In this document: positions 17,362 to 25,009 of the stretch, in pieces
Layout of the letters: the number at the start of each line of letters is the position of its first letter
Numbering within the stretch: the stretch's first letter is position 1
NCBI RefSeq assembly: GCF_041914405.1
Contig: NZ_JAYSDK010000005.1
Coordinates: 120,052 to 184,051 of the forward strand
Direction: 5' to 3'
Origin: Zoogloea sp041914405
GTDB lineage: Bacteria; Pseudomonadota; Gammaproteobacteria; Burkholderiales; Rhodocyclaceae
Length of the DNA stretch: 64,000 nt
Made by a program: the position numbers and the translations under genes
The notes under the pieces: model-generated
The model's input: the letters and a program-made list of their open reading frames with translations, nothing else
Database searches by the model: none
Told to the model about the DNA's origin: nothing

Positions 17362-18821
17362 GGTGCGGCGGGCTCCGTGCTGGGGGCGGATGCGTCGTCG
17401 GCAGGGCCGGCGGACTGCGTGATCGGCAGGCGGGCGCGGATGCGCGTCCCACCGGTGGATGGGCTGGAGATTTCGAGGCTGCCACCGAGTTCGGCGACCC
17501 GTTCGCGCATGCCGGCGAGGCCGAAGCCAGCCTGGCCTGGGGCCGGCATGATGCCGCGCCCGTTGTCGCTGACTTCGACGGTCAGGGCTTGCCCCTCCCG
17601 CAGCAGGCGGATGCGGGTCTTGCTGGCGAGGGCATGGCGGACGATGTTGGTGCACGACTCCTGGACGATCCGCAGGGCGGTGAGCGTCACTTCGTCGGGT
17701 AGCGGGCTGGGGCCGGCGAACAGCTCGGTGGTGAGTTCGATGTCGCTATGGCGCTGGCTCCAGGCCGCGAGGTAGCTGCGTACTGCGTCGTCGAGGGTTT
17801 CCTGGGGACCACTGCGTGGCGGGCGCAGGCGGGTCAGCAGCGCTCGCACATCGCCCTGCATGCGCGAGGTGACGTCGCGGATCACCTCGGCGCTCTGGCG
17901 GATGGCCGGGGCGTCGGCGCTGCGCTGGACGATGGCACCGGCCAGTGCGGCCACTGCGGTGATGCTTTGGCCGAGTTCGTCGTGGAGTTCCCGGGCGATG
18001 GCCTTGCGGTCGGCTTCGAGCCTGTCGGTGACGGTGCGTGCGAGGGCCTGCTCCTGGCTCAGGCGGACGTTCTCGGCTACCGCCCGCTCGAGGCGCAGGG
18101 CCATGGAGTTGAAGGCTTCGGCCAGGTGCGCCAGCTCCCTGGGGCCATTCACCGGCAGTCGGGTGTCGAAGTTGCCTTCGCCGGCCCTGTCGAGGGCCGC
18201 CATCACGGTGCCGAGGGGTTTGAGGGCGCGGTCGATGGCGAACCAGCAGCCGACAAACAGGCCGGCCAGTGCCAGCAGCGCGCGGGTTGCGGCGGCGGTG
18301 AGGTCGTCCCACAGGTCGAGCACCGAGCGGGATGCGTCCGGCAGCAGGCTCAGGCTCAGCGTGCCAGCCTGCAGGTTGAGGGCCGGCAGTTCGGGCTTCA
18401 GCCAGTCGAAGAACCACTCCGGCGCATTGCGGCCGGCCTTGTAGGCCGAGGGAGGCGACCGGTACAGCAGCTTGCCGTCGGCGCCGCGGGCCTCCAACTG
18501 GTGGGCGCGGATGCGGCCGACCGCATTGAGGTGGGCGAGCAGGCGGGCTTCGGTCCACGCCGGGTCGCCGGCGGCGGTGCCTTGGGCGGAAACGGTCAGC
18601 CACTGGGTGGCGACCCGGTTGGCGGCGGTGATCTCCTCGGTGATGGCCATGCGGGCATCGCGGATCCACAGAGCTGCGCCGGTCAGCACGAAGGCTGCGG
18701 CCAGCGCGGTGAGCACCAGGCTGACGCGCAGACGCAGGGACAGGCGCTGCGGGGCGGGCAGGCCGGCAGGGGCGATGTCCATGGCAGCGTCGGACTCCAG
18801 GGAACAGGCGGAGGCGTTCAT
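17358..18821 (-). CDS. Sensor histidine kinase, NarL-partner type (HisKA_3)
   Basis: A 487-residue membrane sensor. TM1 is at about residues 30-52 and TM2 at about 175-195, enclosing a periplasmic sensor domain of about 120 residues. A HAMP segment follows, then the HisKA_3 box with predicted phospho-His280 in ARELHDELGQ. The HATPase domain has NIVRHA, VSDNGRG and GFGLAGMRERV. It overlaps both the tonB gene and the regulator gene by four bases, so kinase and regulator are made together with the quinoprotein accessory proteins. The signal sensed is unknown. Confidence 0.93.
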   Translation of the reverse strand: MNASACSLESDAAMDIAPAGLPAPQRLSLRLRVSLVLTALAAAFVLTGAALWIRDARMAITEEITAANRVATQWLTVSAQGTAAGDPAWTEARLLAHLNAVGRIRAHQLEARGADGKLLYRSPPSAYKAGRNAPEWFFDWLKPELPALNLQAGTLSLSLLPDASRSVLDLWDDLTAAATRALLALAGLFVGCWFAIDRALKPLGTVMAALDRAGEGNFDTRLPVNGPRELAHLAEAFNSMALRLERAVAENVRLSQEQALARTVTDRLEADRKAIARELHDELGQSITAVAALAGAIVQRSADAPAIRQSAEVIRDVTSRMQGDVRALLTRLRPPRSGPQETLDDAVRSYLAAWSQRHSDIELTTELFAGPSPLPDEVTLTALRIVQESCTNIVRHALASKTRIRLLREGQALTVEVSDNGRGIMPAPGQAGFGLAGMRERVAELGGSLEISSPSTGGTRIRARLPITQSAGPADDASAPSTEPAAP

Positions 18822-19621
18822 GCGGGCTTGTCCAGCTTGAACAGGACCGGCACGACGATCTGGATCTCCTTGTTCTGCAGCGCCTCCGGCGGGCGTGGCA
18901 GGGTGCCGGTGTTGGTGACCAGCTGCACGGCGTTCTGGTCGAGGACCTCGAAGCCGCTTGAGCGCACTACCTGGGTGGCGACGATGTTGCCCTTGCGGGC
19001 GATGGTGATGCGCACCTGGACTTCGCCTTCCCAGCCGCGCATGGCGGCCAGGCGCGGGTACTGCTGGTGGCGGGCGAACAGGGATGACAGGCTGCGTCCG
19101 TAGCGTTCGAGCAGCGCCGGATCGGGCGGCTCGTCGGCGGCCAGGAAGGGCGTGACGTCCACGCGAGGCGCGGCAACAGGCGTCGGATTTGCGGCCGGCG
19201 CGGGCGGGCGCGGGGTGTTGTCGGCGGCCAGCGCCGGCGTGGCGGGGGGCGGGGCCGCAGGCTCCGCCGCCCGGACGATGGGGGCCGGCGCAGCCTCGGG
19301 GCGTGCCGGGCGGGTCAGGATGGGTGTCGGTCTGGGAGCCTGGGTCGCCACGGGGGGCGGTGTCCGATGGACCGGCTGAGCCTCGGCCGGCATGGTCACG
19401 GCGGGACGGGCGGGGGGCGGGGCTTCCGGGGCTGGCTGCGGGACGCGCAATACCACCTGCAGCGGACGTGGCAGTTCTGCCGCCTGCTCCGGCTTCCAGC
19501 CTTGCTGGGCGAGCAGGGCCAGGTGCAGCCCGACTGACAGCCCGATCGCCAGCTTCAGCGGGCGGGGCAGTGCCGCCGGGCGTGGCCAGGTGGTGTCGGG
19601 CAACAGGGGCAGCGTGCTCAT
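18818..19621 (-). CDS. TonB family protein
   Basis: A 267-residue TonB-type energy transducer. One N-terminal membrane helix (LKLAIGLSVGLHLALLAQQG) is followed by a long Pro/Ala-rich periplasmic spacer (about residues 50-155). The C-terminal TonB domain comes last (YPRLAAMRGWEGEVQVRITI, QVVRSSGFEVLDQNAV). It transmits proton-motive force to outer-membrane receptors. No exbB or exbD is adjacent. Being embedded in the quinoprotein operon with four-base overlaps on both sides, it may serve a dedicated receptor, for PQQ or a lanthanide chelate for example. The pqqU-like receptor at 52786 is the only candidate in the window. Confidence 0.9.
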   Translation of the reverse strand: MSTLPLLPDTTWPRPAALPRPLKLAIGLSVGLHLALLAQQGWKPEQAAELPRPLQVVLRVPQPAPEAPPPARPAVTMPAEAQPVHRTPPPVATQAPRPTPILTRPARPEAAPAPIVRAAEPAAPPPATPALAADNTPRPPAPAANPTPVAAPRVDVTPFLAADEPPDPALLERYGRSLSSLFARHQQYPRLAAMRGWEGEVQVRITIARKGNIVATQVVRSSGFEVLDQNAVQLVTNTGTLPRPPEALQNKEIQIVVPVLFKLDKPA

Positions 19622-20577
19622 CTAGTGTTTCTCCCGGGGCGGGACAAGGCCTGCTGCTCGTAGGCCGGATAGAGCTGGCCTACGGAGCGGCGGTATTCCG
19701 CTTCGACTACCGCCAGGCGGCGGAATTCGGCGGGCGGCTGGATGGCCAGCACTTCGGTCATGTCGAGGCCGTCTTCGGCGGCTTGGCGCAGGTTGCCGTC
19801 GAGCCAGCTTAGCCAAGCACGGGTCTGGCGGATCGGTGCGGTGTCCCGGGCTACCGGGCCGTGGCCGGGCACCACCTGCTTGAAGCCGAGGCCTTCGAGG
19901 CGGTTCAGGGCCTTCTGCCAGGCCGCCAGGTTGGCGTGGGGCGTGGTGGGCGCACGGTCGTTGAAGACCAGGTCGCCGGCAAACAGCACGCCGGTGCTCC
20001 GGTCGAGGATCGCCAGGTCAGCGCCCGTGTGGCCGTCGAGGGCGATCAGTTCAAGGTGATGGCCGCCCAGCTCAAGGGGGCCGGCGGTGAGCGGTTTGGC
20101 CGGGGCCTGCACGTCGGTGCCGGCCATCCAGTCGCCGGCCAGGCGGTACATGTTCTCGTTGAAGGTGCCGCCTTCACTGTGTATGCCGCTGATGGTGCCA
20201 GGCAGCGCGGCCAGGCTCTCGGGGGCGAAGGCCTGGTTGCCGAGGAAGTGGTCCGGGTGGTGGTGGGTGTTAACCACCATCGTCACCGGCTTGTCGGTAA
20301 CGCGGGCGATGGCGCGCTTGAGTTGTTCGCCGTAGGCCCGTGACGGCCCGCTGTCAATGACCAGCACGCCGGCCGAGGTGACGATGAAGCCGGTATTGAC
20401 GATGTTGCCGCCGTTGGTGGTGCTGAAGTCCTCGCTGCGCCCGACCAGGACCCAGGTGCCGTCGGCGATGGCCACCGGTTGCAGGCCGTAGTCCATGTCG
20501 GCGGCGGCGAGCAGTAGGGCCCAGCCGAGGGTGAACAGGGCGATGGCGGAACGGGAGGCGCGACTCAGGATGCTCAT
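19618..20577 (-). CDS. Quinoprotein-associated zinc metallohydrolase (SoxH-like)
   Basis: A 319-residue metallo-beta-lactamase-fold protein with an N-terminal signal (to about residue 26). The metal motif HHHPDH is in VVNTHHHPDHFLGN, with DGHTGADLAILD and VVPGHGPVA as later ligands. It fits the family called quinoprotein relay system zinc metallohydrolase in TIGRFAM naming (recalled, not searched). It shares four-base overlaps with the SoxYZ-like gene before it and tonB after it. The substrate is unknown. SoxH-like enzymes beside a SoxYZ-like carrier suggest hydrolysis of something bound to the carrier cysteine. Confidence 0.9.
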   Translation of the reverse strand: MSILSRASRSAIALFTLGWALLLAAADMDYGLQPVAIADGTWVLVGRSEDFSTTNGGNIVNTGFIVTSAGVLVIDSGPSRAYGEQLKRAIARVTDKPVTMVVNTHHHPDHFLGNQAFAPESLAALPGTISGIHSEGGTFNENMYRLAGDWMAGTDVQAPAKPLTAGPLELGGHHLELIALDGHTGADLAILDRSTGVLFAGDLVFNDRAPTTPHANLAAWQKALNRLEGLGFKQVVPGHGPVARDTAPIRQTRAWLSWLDGNLRQAAEDGLDMTEVLAIQPPAEFRRLAVVEAEYRRSVGQLYPAYEQQALSRPGRNTR

Positions 20578-21359
20578 TTTTCGATTACGGCCGAAATGGC
20601 GTTGCCGTTGTTGTCACGTCCGCTCACCCGGTAGCCGGCGGCCGTCCGGGCGGCGGGGATGTCTACCGAGAACACGGGGTTTTCGGCCAGCGGTTCGAAG
20701 CCCTCGATGTGCATCAGCGGGGCACCCTGCTCGTCGGTGAGCTTCAGTTCCTGAATGTAGAACGCCGGTACGCCGGCGGCGAGGCCGGTGTCCTCCGGGT
20801 GGATGATGCGCAGGCGGATGCGCTCGCCGCCTTCCTTGCGTTCCCACACCCGGCTGCTGACCTCGCCGAGGCGCTTCTGCCATTCCGGCGAAGCGCTGCC
20901 GGCGGAGGGCAGGGTGCAGCCGCCACCGGTGGTGTTTACCCAGGTGCCACCCACGTGCCAGACGCCGTCGCGGGTCTTGACCGCGGCGCGGACCGGCGTG
21001 GATTGCTGCAGCTTGATGCGGAAGCCGAGGCCCGGGTGTGCGCCTTCCGGACGGAAGCGGACGATACGGGTGATCGGATTGAAGTCGGCGAAGACCAGCA
21101 CCTCGGTGGCGTCGGGCAGCGCGCTCGCGTCCACGCTGACCGGCACGTTGAGGGCGTTCTCGGCGGTCAGCGGCGCGCTGACCTTCACGCGGCTGTCGAA
21201 GAGCACCCGCGCCTTGGCCGGGAAGAATTCCTTGCGCATGTCGCCCCAGCGGGGCGAGTCGAGGGGGTCGGCCTGCCGGTCGCCCGGAGCCGCCTGGACT
21301 GCGCCAAGTGTAAGACAGCTGGCGAGCAGCAAGGCCGCCACGCCGCGTACGCGATGCAT
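20574..21359 (-). CDS. Quinoprotein-associated SoxYZ-fusion carrier protein
   Basis: A 261-residue periplasmic protein with a signal peptide (cleavage near AVQA-AP). The first half is SoxY-like and ends in a Gly-rich swinging arm with a single carrier cysteine, Cys148 in NTTGGGCTLPS. The second half is SoxZ-like (RIRLRIIHPEDTG, FYIQELKLTDEQG, NPVFSVDIP). In sulfur oxidation SoxYZ carries substrates as thio-adducts on this Cys; the fused version is a known neighbour of PQQ dehydrogenases. No other sox genes are present. First gene of the operon, 70 bases from its sigma-54 promoter. Confidence 0.9.
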   Translation of the reverse strand: MHRVRGVAALLLASCLTLGAVQAAPGDRQADPLDSPRWGDMRKEFFPAKARVLFDSRVKVSAPLTAENALNVPVSVDASALPDATEVLVFADFNPITRIVRFRPEGAHPGLGFRIKLQQSTPVRAAVKTRDGVWHVGGTWVNTTGGGCTLPSAGSASPEWQKRLGEVSSRVWERKEGGERIRLRIIHPEDTGLAAGVPAFYIQELKLTDEQGAPLMHIEGFEPLAENPVFSVDIPAARTAAGYRVSGRDNNGNAISAVIEK

Positions 21360-21428
21360 TGTCAAATTTGTCTCCTGACTGGCGGCCTGGCCTGTGGCGG
21401 CACGCTCTGTTCTATGTATAGGCATGGG

Positions 21429-21444
21429 TGCAAGAGCTGTGCCA
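21429..21444 (-). promoter_or_regulatory. Sigma-54 promoter of the SoxYZ-like operon
   Basis: Read on the - strand: TGGCACAGCTCTTGCA, with GG and GC ten bases apart and a full -24/-12 match. It lies 70 bases upstream of the ATG at 21359. Its first 15 bases are identical to the promoter facing the other way at 21836. Confidence 0.88.
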
Positions 21445-21540
21445 AGCAAATGAGGGCTTTCGCCGCAGCCTCTGGCCTTCTATCTTCATGCTGTGGGGCA
21501 CGCGCTGGGGTCTGTCCCGAATGAAGCAAAAGTGCAGTGG

Positions 21541-21599
21541 GGGCGAATTCATTCGCCCGCGGACGCTGATTAACGGGTGAAGGGCGAGTGAATTCGCCC
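21541..21599. repeat. Paired GGGCGAAT palindromes (41-nt period)
   Basis: GGGCGAATTCATTCGCCC (21541-21558) and the near-perfect GGGCGAGTGAATTCGCCC (21582-21599) are separated by 23 bases, with opposite centres (TC and GA). The pair lies in the divergent control region between the SoxYZ-like operon and the dehydrogenase. Confidence 0.85.
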
Positions 21600-21727
21600 C
21601 TACAGGGTGGCGGAATGCGCCGAAGGAAGGACTGTTCTTCATGCGCTGCAGCATGTCCTGCTTCGGGTTGTTTCAACTTGGAGCACTTGGTGTGGAATGA
21701 AGCAGATGTATCGGCAGGATGAGACGG

Positions 21728-21743
21728 CGCGACAGGTGTCGCG
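21728..21743. promoter_or_regulatory. Inverted repeat, candidate activator site
   Basis: CGCGACA and TGTCGCG flank GG. It lies about 93 bases upstream of the sigma-54 promoter at 21836, the usual place for an enhancer-binding protein. A second perfect repeat, CGGGAA-TTT-TTCCCG, lies nearer the promoter at 21788-21802. Roles are inferred. Confidence 0.5.
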
Positions 21744-21835
21744 TCTTGACGGTGGGTTTTCCCGGACGCCAACTGCCCGTTTTGTATCGGGAATTTTTCC
21801 CGACCCGGAAAAAGGGAGGCCCGGGCGGGACGTAA

Positions 21836-21850
21836 TGGCACAGCTCTTGC
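21836..21850 (+). promoter_or_regulatory. Sigma-54 promoter of the PQQ dehydrogenase gene
   Basis: TGGCACAGCTCTTGC, with the GG-N10-GC spacing of a -24/-12 promoter. It lies about 87 bases before the first ATG and shares its 15-base core with the divergent promoter at 21429. Confidence 0.88.
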
Positions 21851-21936
21851 GGTTTTAGCCCTGCAGCACGTTTCGGTTGGGCCGGGAGGTGGCCGTCCCG
21901 GATCGTGCTTCAGCACCTTCTCAAAGGAGACACTCA

Positions 21937-23724
21937 ATGATCCAAAGGAGCAAAACAATGAAAAAACCGTTTGCGCTGTCCCTGATCGCGGCAGCACTGA
22001 TGGTTGCAGGTTCCGTCCAGGCCAAGGAAGTCACCGACGCTGACATCTCCAATGATGCCAAGACCACCGGCGACGTCGTCCACTTCGGCCTCGGTCAGCA
22101 AGGCCAGCGCTACAGCACCCTGGACAAGATCAACACCAAGACCGTCAAGAACCTGGTGCCCGTTTGGTCCTTCTCCTTTGGTGGTGAGAAGCAGCGCGGC
22201 CAGGAATCCCAGCCCCTCGTCTTCGACGGCAAGATGTACGTGACCGCTTCCTACAGCCGTATCTTTGCGCTGGACGCCAAGACCGGTAAGAAGCTGTGGA
22301 AGTACGAGCACCGCCTGCCCGAAGGCATCATGCCCTGCTGTGACGTGATCAACCGCGGCGCAGCCCTGTACGACAACCTGGTGATCTTCGCGACCCTCGA
22401 CGCCCAGCTCGTGGCCCTGAACAAGGACACCGGCAAGGTTGTCTGGAAGGAGAAGATCGATGACTACGCCGCCGGCTACTCCGCTTCCGCCGCGCCGCTG
22501 ATCGTCAAGGGCATGGTCGTGACCGGCGTGTCCGGTGGCGAATTCGGCGTCGAAGGCCGTCTGGAAGCCCGCGATGCCAAGACCGGCAAGCTGATCTGGA
22601 CCCGTCCGACCGTCGAAGGTCACATGGGCTACAAGTGGGAGAACGGCCAGAAAGTCGAGAACGGCATCTCCGGCACCCTCAACGCCACCTGGACCGGCGA
22701 CCTGTGGAAGACCGGCGGCGCCGCCACCTGGAACGGTGCCACTTACGACCCCGACACCAACCTGATCTTCGTTGGCACCGGCAACCCGTCCCCGTGGAAC
22801 AGCCACCTGCGCCCCGGCGACAACCTGTTCTCGTCCGCCACCGTGGCCATCAACCCGGATACCGGCAAGATCGTCTGGCACTACCAGACCACTCCGCATG
22901 ACGGCTGGGACTTCGACGGTGTGAACGAATTCGTGTCCTTCGACTACAAGGATCCGAAGACCGGCAAGGTCATCAAGGCGGGCGGCAAGGCCGACCGTAA
23001 CGGTTTCTTCTTCGTCATCGACCGTACCAACGGCAAGCTGATCAACGCCTTCCCGTTCGTCAAGGACATCACCTGGGCGAAGGGCATCGACCTGAACACC
23101 GGCCGTCCGATCTACGTGGATGACAACCGTCCGGGCAACCCGGCCGCCGGCGAAGACGGCAAGAAGGGCAAGACCGTGTTTGCGGCCCCGTCCTTCCTGG
23201 GCGGCAAGAACCAGATGCAGATGGCCTACAACCCGAAGACCGGCCTGTTCTACGTGCCGGCCAACGAGTGGGGCATGGACATCTGGAACGAGCCGGTCTC
23301 CTACAAGCGTGGCGCGGCCTACCTGGGCGCAGGCTTCACCATCAAGGCCCTGCATGACGACTACATCGGCGCGCTGCGCGCGGTCGATCCGGTCGCCGGC
23401 AAGATCGTGTGGGAGAACAAGAACTTCGCTCCGCTGTGGGGCGGCGTGCTGACCACCGCTGGCAACCTGAGCTTCTACGGTACGCCGGAAGGCTACCTGA
23501 AGGCGCTGGACGCCAAGACCGGCAAGGAAGTCTGGTCCTTCCAGACCGGCTCCGGCGTGGTGGCCCCCCCGATCACCTGGGAAGAAGGCGGCGAGCAGTA
23601 CGTGGCCGTCGTGTCCGGCTGGGGCGGTGCGGTTCCCCTGTGGGGCGGCGACGTGGCCCGTCGCGTGAACTTCCTCGAGCAGGGCGGTTCCGTGTGGGTC
23701 TTCAAGCTGCACAACGGCAAGTAA
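21937..23724 (+). CDS. PQQ-dependent alcohol dehydrogenase, lanthanide-type
   Basis: A periplasmic eight-bladed quinoprotein of the methanol/ethanol dehydrogenase family that oxidises primary alcohols and passes electrons to a cytochrome c. It has a signal peptide (MKKPFALSLIAAALMVAG...QA), the vicinal Cys pair in GIMPCCDVI (22336-22341) and the metal-binding Glu in SGGEFGVEG. The Asn ligand is in NPSPWNSHL, and the catalytic Asp in GWDFDGVNE. The second Asp of DFD (22915-22917) is the hallmark of lanthanide enzymes (XoxF, ExaF/PedH). Calcium enzymes have Ala or Ser there. Two in-frame ATGs, 21937 and 21958, each have AAAGGAG upstream; the signal peptide starts at the second. No heme domain is fused. 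Confidence 0.95.
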   Translation: MIQRSKTMKKPFALSLIAAALMVAGSVQAKEVTDADISNDAKTTGDVVHFGLGQQGQRYSTLDKINTKTVKNLVPVWSFSFGGEKQRGQESQPLVFDGKMYVTASYSRIFALDAKTGKKLWKYEHRLPEGIMPCCDVINRGAALYDNLVIFATLDAQLVALNKDTGKVVWKEKIDDYAAGYSASAAPLIVKGMVVTGVSGGEFGVEGRLEARDAKTGKLIWTRPTVEGHMGYKWENGQKVENGISGTLNATWTGDLWKTGGAATWNGATYDPDTNLIFVGTGNPSPWNSHLRPGDNLFSSATVAINPDTGKIVWHYQTTPHDGWDFDGVNEFVSFDYKDPKTGKVIKAGGKADRNGFFFVIDRTNGKLINAFPFVKDITWAKGIDLNTGRPIYVDDNRPGNPAAGEDGKKGKTVFAAPSFLGGKNQMQMAYNPKTGLFYVPANEWGMDIWNEPVSYKRGAAYLGAGFTIKALHDDYIGALRAVDPVAGKIVWENKNFAPLWGGVLTTAGNLSFYGTPEGYLKALDAKTGKEVWSFQTGSGVVAPPITWEEGGEQYVAVVSGWGGAVPLWGGDVARRVNFLEQGGSVWVFKLHNGK

Positions 23725-23738
23725 TTGTCGAAGTCCGC

Positions 23739-23808
23739 GGCACCGCGCAAGCGGTGCCACGGATGGAAAAACGGCACGGATGCTTTGGGGGCTCCGTGCC
23801 GTTTTTTT
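23739..23808 (+). terminator. Tandem hairpins with T tract after the dehydrogenase gene
   Basis: GGCACCGC-GCAA-GCGGTGCC (23739-23758) is followed by ACGGCACGGA (23771-23780) pairing with TCCGTGCCGT (23793-23802). A run of seven T closes it. The second hairpin is a standard Rho-independent terminator. Confidence 0.9.
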
Positions 23809-23850
23809 ATGGGATGTGATTTCCGGTGGGCTTCTTCCTGCGGGGCTCTT

Positions 23851-23880
23851 CTGTGGGGGCGAATGAATTCGCCCCCACAG
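23851..23880. repeat. Dispersed palindrome, long form
   Basis: CTGTGGGGGCGAAT and ATTCGCCCCCACAG form perfect 14-base arms around GA. It is a single copy of the repeat family described at 21541. Confidence 0.9.
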
Positions 23881-23966
23881 CCCCCGGACCTCGGTAGATT
23901 TCCCGTGTCTTCAGGGACTTGATGCTGGGGGTGCGTTTCTGAGCCCTTTGCAGGTTGCCCCGGTTT

Positions 23967-24608
23967 TCATGTCGACGGCTTGTCCTGCAGAAACTGGATC
24001 AAGGCCTGGAAATTGGCGGCGGCCTTGCCGCTGGGGTCGACGATGCTGTGGCTGAAGTACTTCTCGATATTGGCCGCTGTGATGACCGTGTTGAGCGGAT
24101 CGTAGGTCGTGCCGTTGGCGCCGCCCGCCGTGTGTCCCATCATCCGGGTCAAGGCGATCTGGCCGATGCCGGCGGCAGCCTCCTTGTTGCCGCTTGCCAC
24201 GGCCTTGTCGTACAGCGCCTTTTCGGCGGGGCTGAGATTCGCCATTGTGTTGACGAGTCCGGTGGCCTTTTGCAGGTAATCGAGATCGTCCGCGGTCAGC
24301 GCGTCAGGCGATTTGCCTTGGGCGGCAATCTCGGCAAGCCGCTTGTCGTTGGCGAACAGGTAGGCTTGATCTTCCGCGGAGCGGTTGACCGGACCGTGGG
24401 TCCGGATCTCCGCTAGGCGGGCGGCGACGCCCCCGTCGTCATTGGTGGCAGAGGAAGGGGCCGAGGCGGCAAGCGCGTCCCGTGCGGTCTGGGAAATGCG
24501 GACGGTATCGGCAGGATTTGCCGAGGAAGCAGCCGGAGTCTGCCGGAGCGAAGCCGTTCGAACCAATTCTGCCGCGTAGCCAAGGCGTGACGTGGCCTGG
24601 ATGATCAT
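23967..24608 (-). CDS. Hypothetical protein, unrecognised
   Basis: A 213-residue protein with no signal peptide or membrane segment. The N-terminal third is low in order (Ala/Ser-rich), including DTVRISQTARDALAASA, a motif shared loosely with many small secreted or flagellum-associated proteins. The remainder is predicted helical with the stretches AEDQAYLFANDKRLAEIA and NTMANLSPAEKALYDKAVA. GGAGGCGCATC precedes the start. It stands alone between the dehydrogenase terminator and the amidase gene pair. I cannot assign a function; a flagellar or export substrate is only a guess. Confidence 0.75.
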   Translation of the reverse strand: MIIQATSRLGYAAELVRTASLRQTPAASSANPADTVRISQTARDALAASAPSSATNDDGGVAARLAEIRTHGPVNRSAEDQAYLFANDKRLAEIAAQGKSPDALTADDLDYLQKATGLVNTMANLSPAEKALYDKAVASGNKEAAAGIGQIALTRMMGHTAGGANGTTYDPLNTVITAANIEKYFSHSIVDPSGKAAANFQALIQFLQDKPST

Positions 24609-24673
24609 GATGCGCCTCCGATTTCAGATGCTCGATGTCAGTGCAACGAGCATGCCAATGGCGAGTCGGAGGG

Positions 24674-25009
24674 CTATGAAGGCGAGCCTGCGCGTAGCGA
24701 TGAACGCTCCCGCTGATAGGTCCGGATGATATGGACGGCGAGCAATACGCTGGGAAATACGAAGAGAAAGCCGATCGGGACTGCGACGAGGCAGGCGCAG
24801 CCGGCCAACGTGCCCGTAATCGCCAGTGGCCAGTTGATCTGTTTGCGGCACACCCAGAGCAGGCAAAGGACAAGGTGTGCGCCCCACGCGTAGACAATCA
24901 GCCATGTGATCGGCGAGTTGAGCTTGATCAGCATCCCGCTCATCCGGATGCCGTAGCCGGAGAGGATGTAGCAGGCGAGGGCGACCAGCAGTCGGAGAAG
25001 CATGCTCAT
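24674..25009 (-). CDS. Small integral membrane protein, unrecognised
   Basis: A 111-residue protein with about three membrane helices: LLRLLVALACYILSGYGI, PITWLIVYAWGAHLVLCLLW and a long one around VAVPIGFLFVFPSVLLAVHII. A basic C-terminal tail follows. Its ATG at 25009 overlaps the amidase stop by four bases (ATGA), so the two are probably translationally coupled. The longer frame upstream lies inside the amidase gene. No family recognised. Confidence 0.7.
   Translation of the reverse strand: MSMLLRLLVALACYILSGYGIRMSGMLIKLNSPITWLIVYAWGAHLVLCLLWVCRKQINWPLAITGTLAGCACLVAVPIGFLFVFPSVLLAVHIIRTYQRERSSLRAGSPS

Noticed and set aside
20574..21359. SoxYZ-like gene as evidence for thiosulfate oxidation
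   Set aside because: The gene is the fused form found beside PQQ dehydrogenases, and soxA, soxX, soxB, soxC and soxD are absent.
21934..23760. A 608-residue open frame on the - strand across the PQQ dehydrogenase gene
   Set aside because: The + strand product matches the quinoprotein family throughout. The antisense frame is open because stop codons are rare in complementary high-GC codons.
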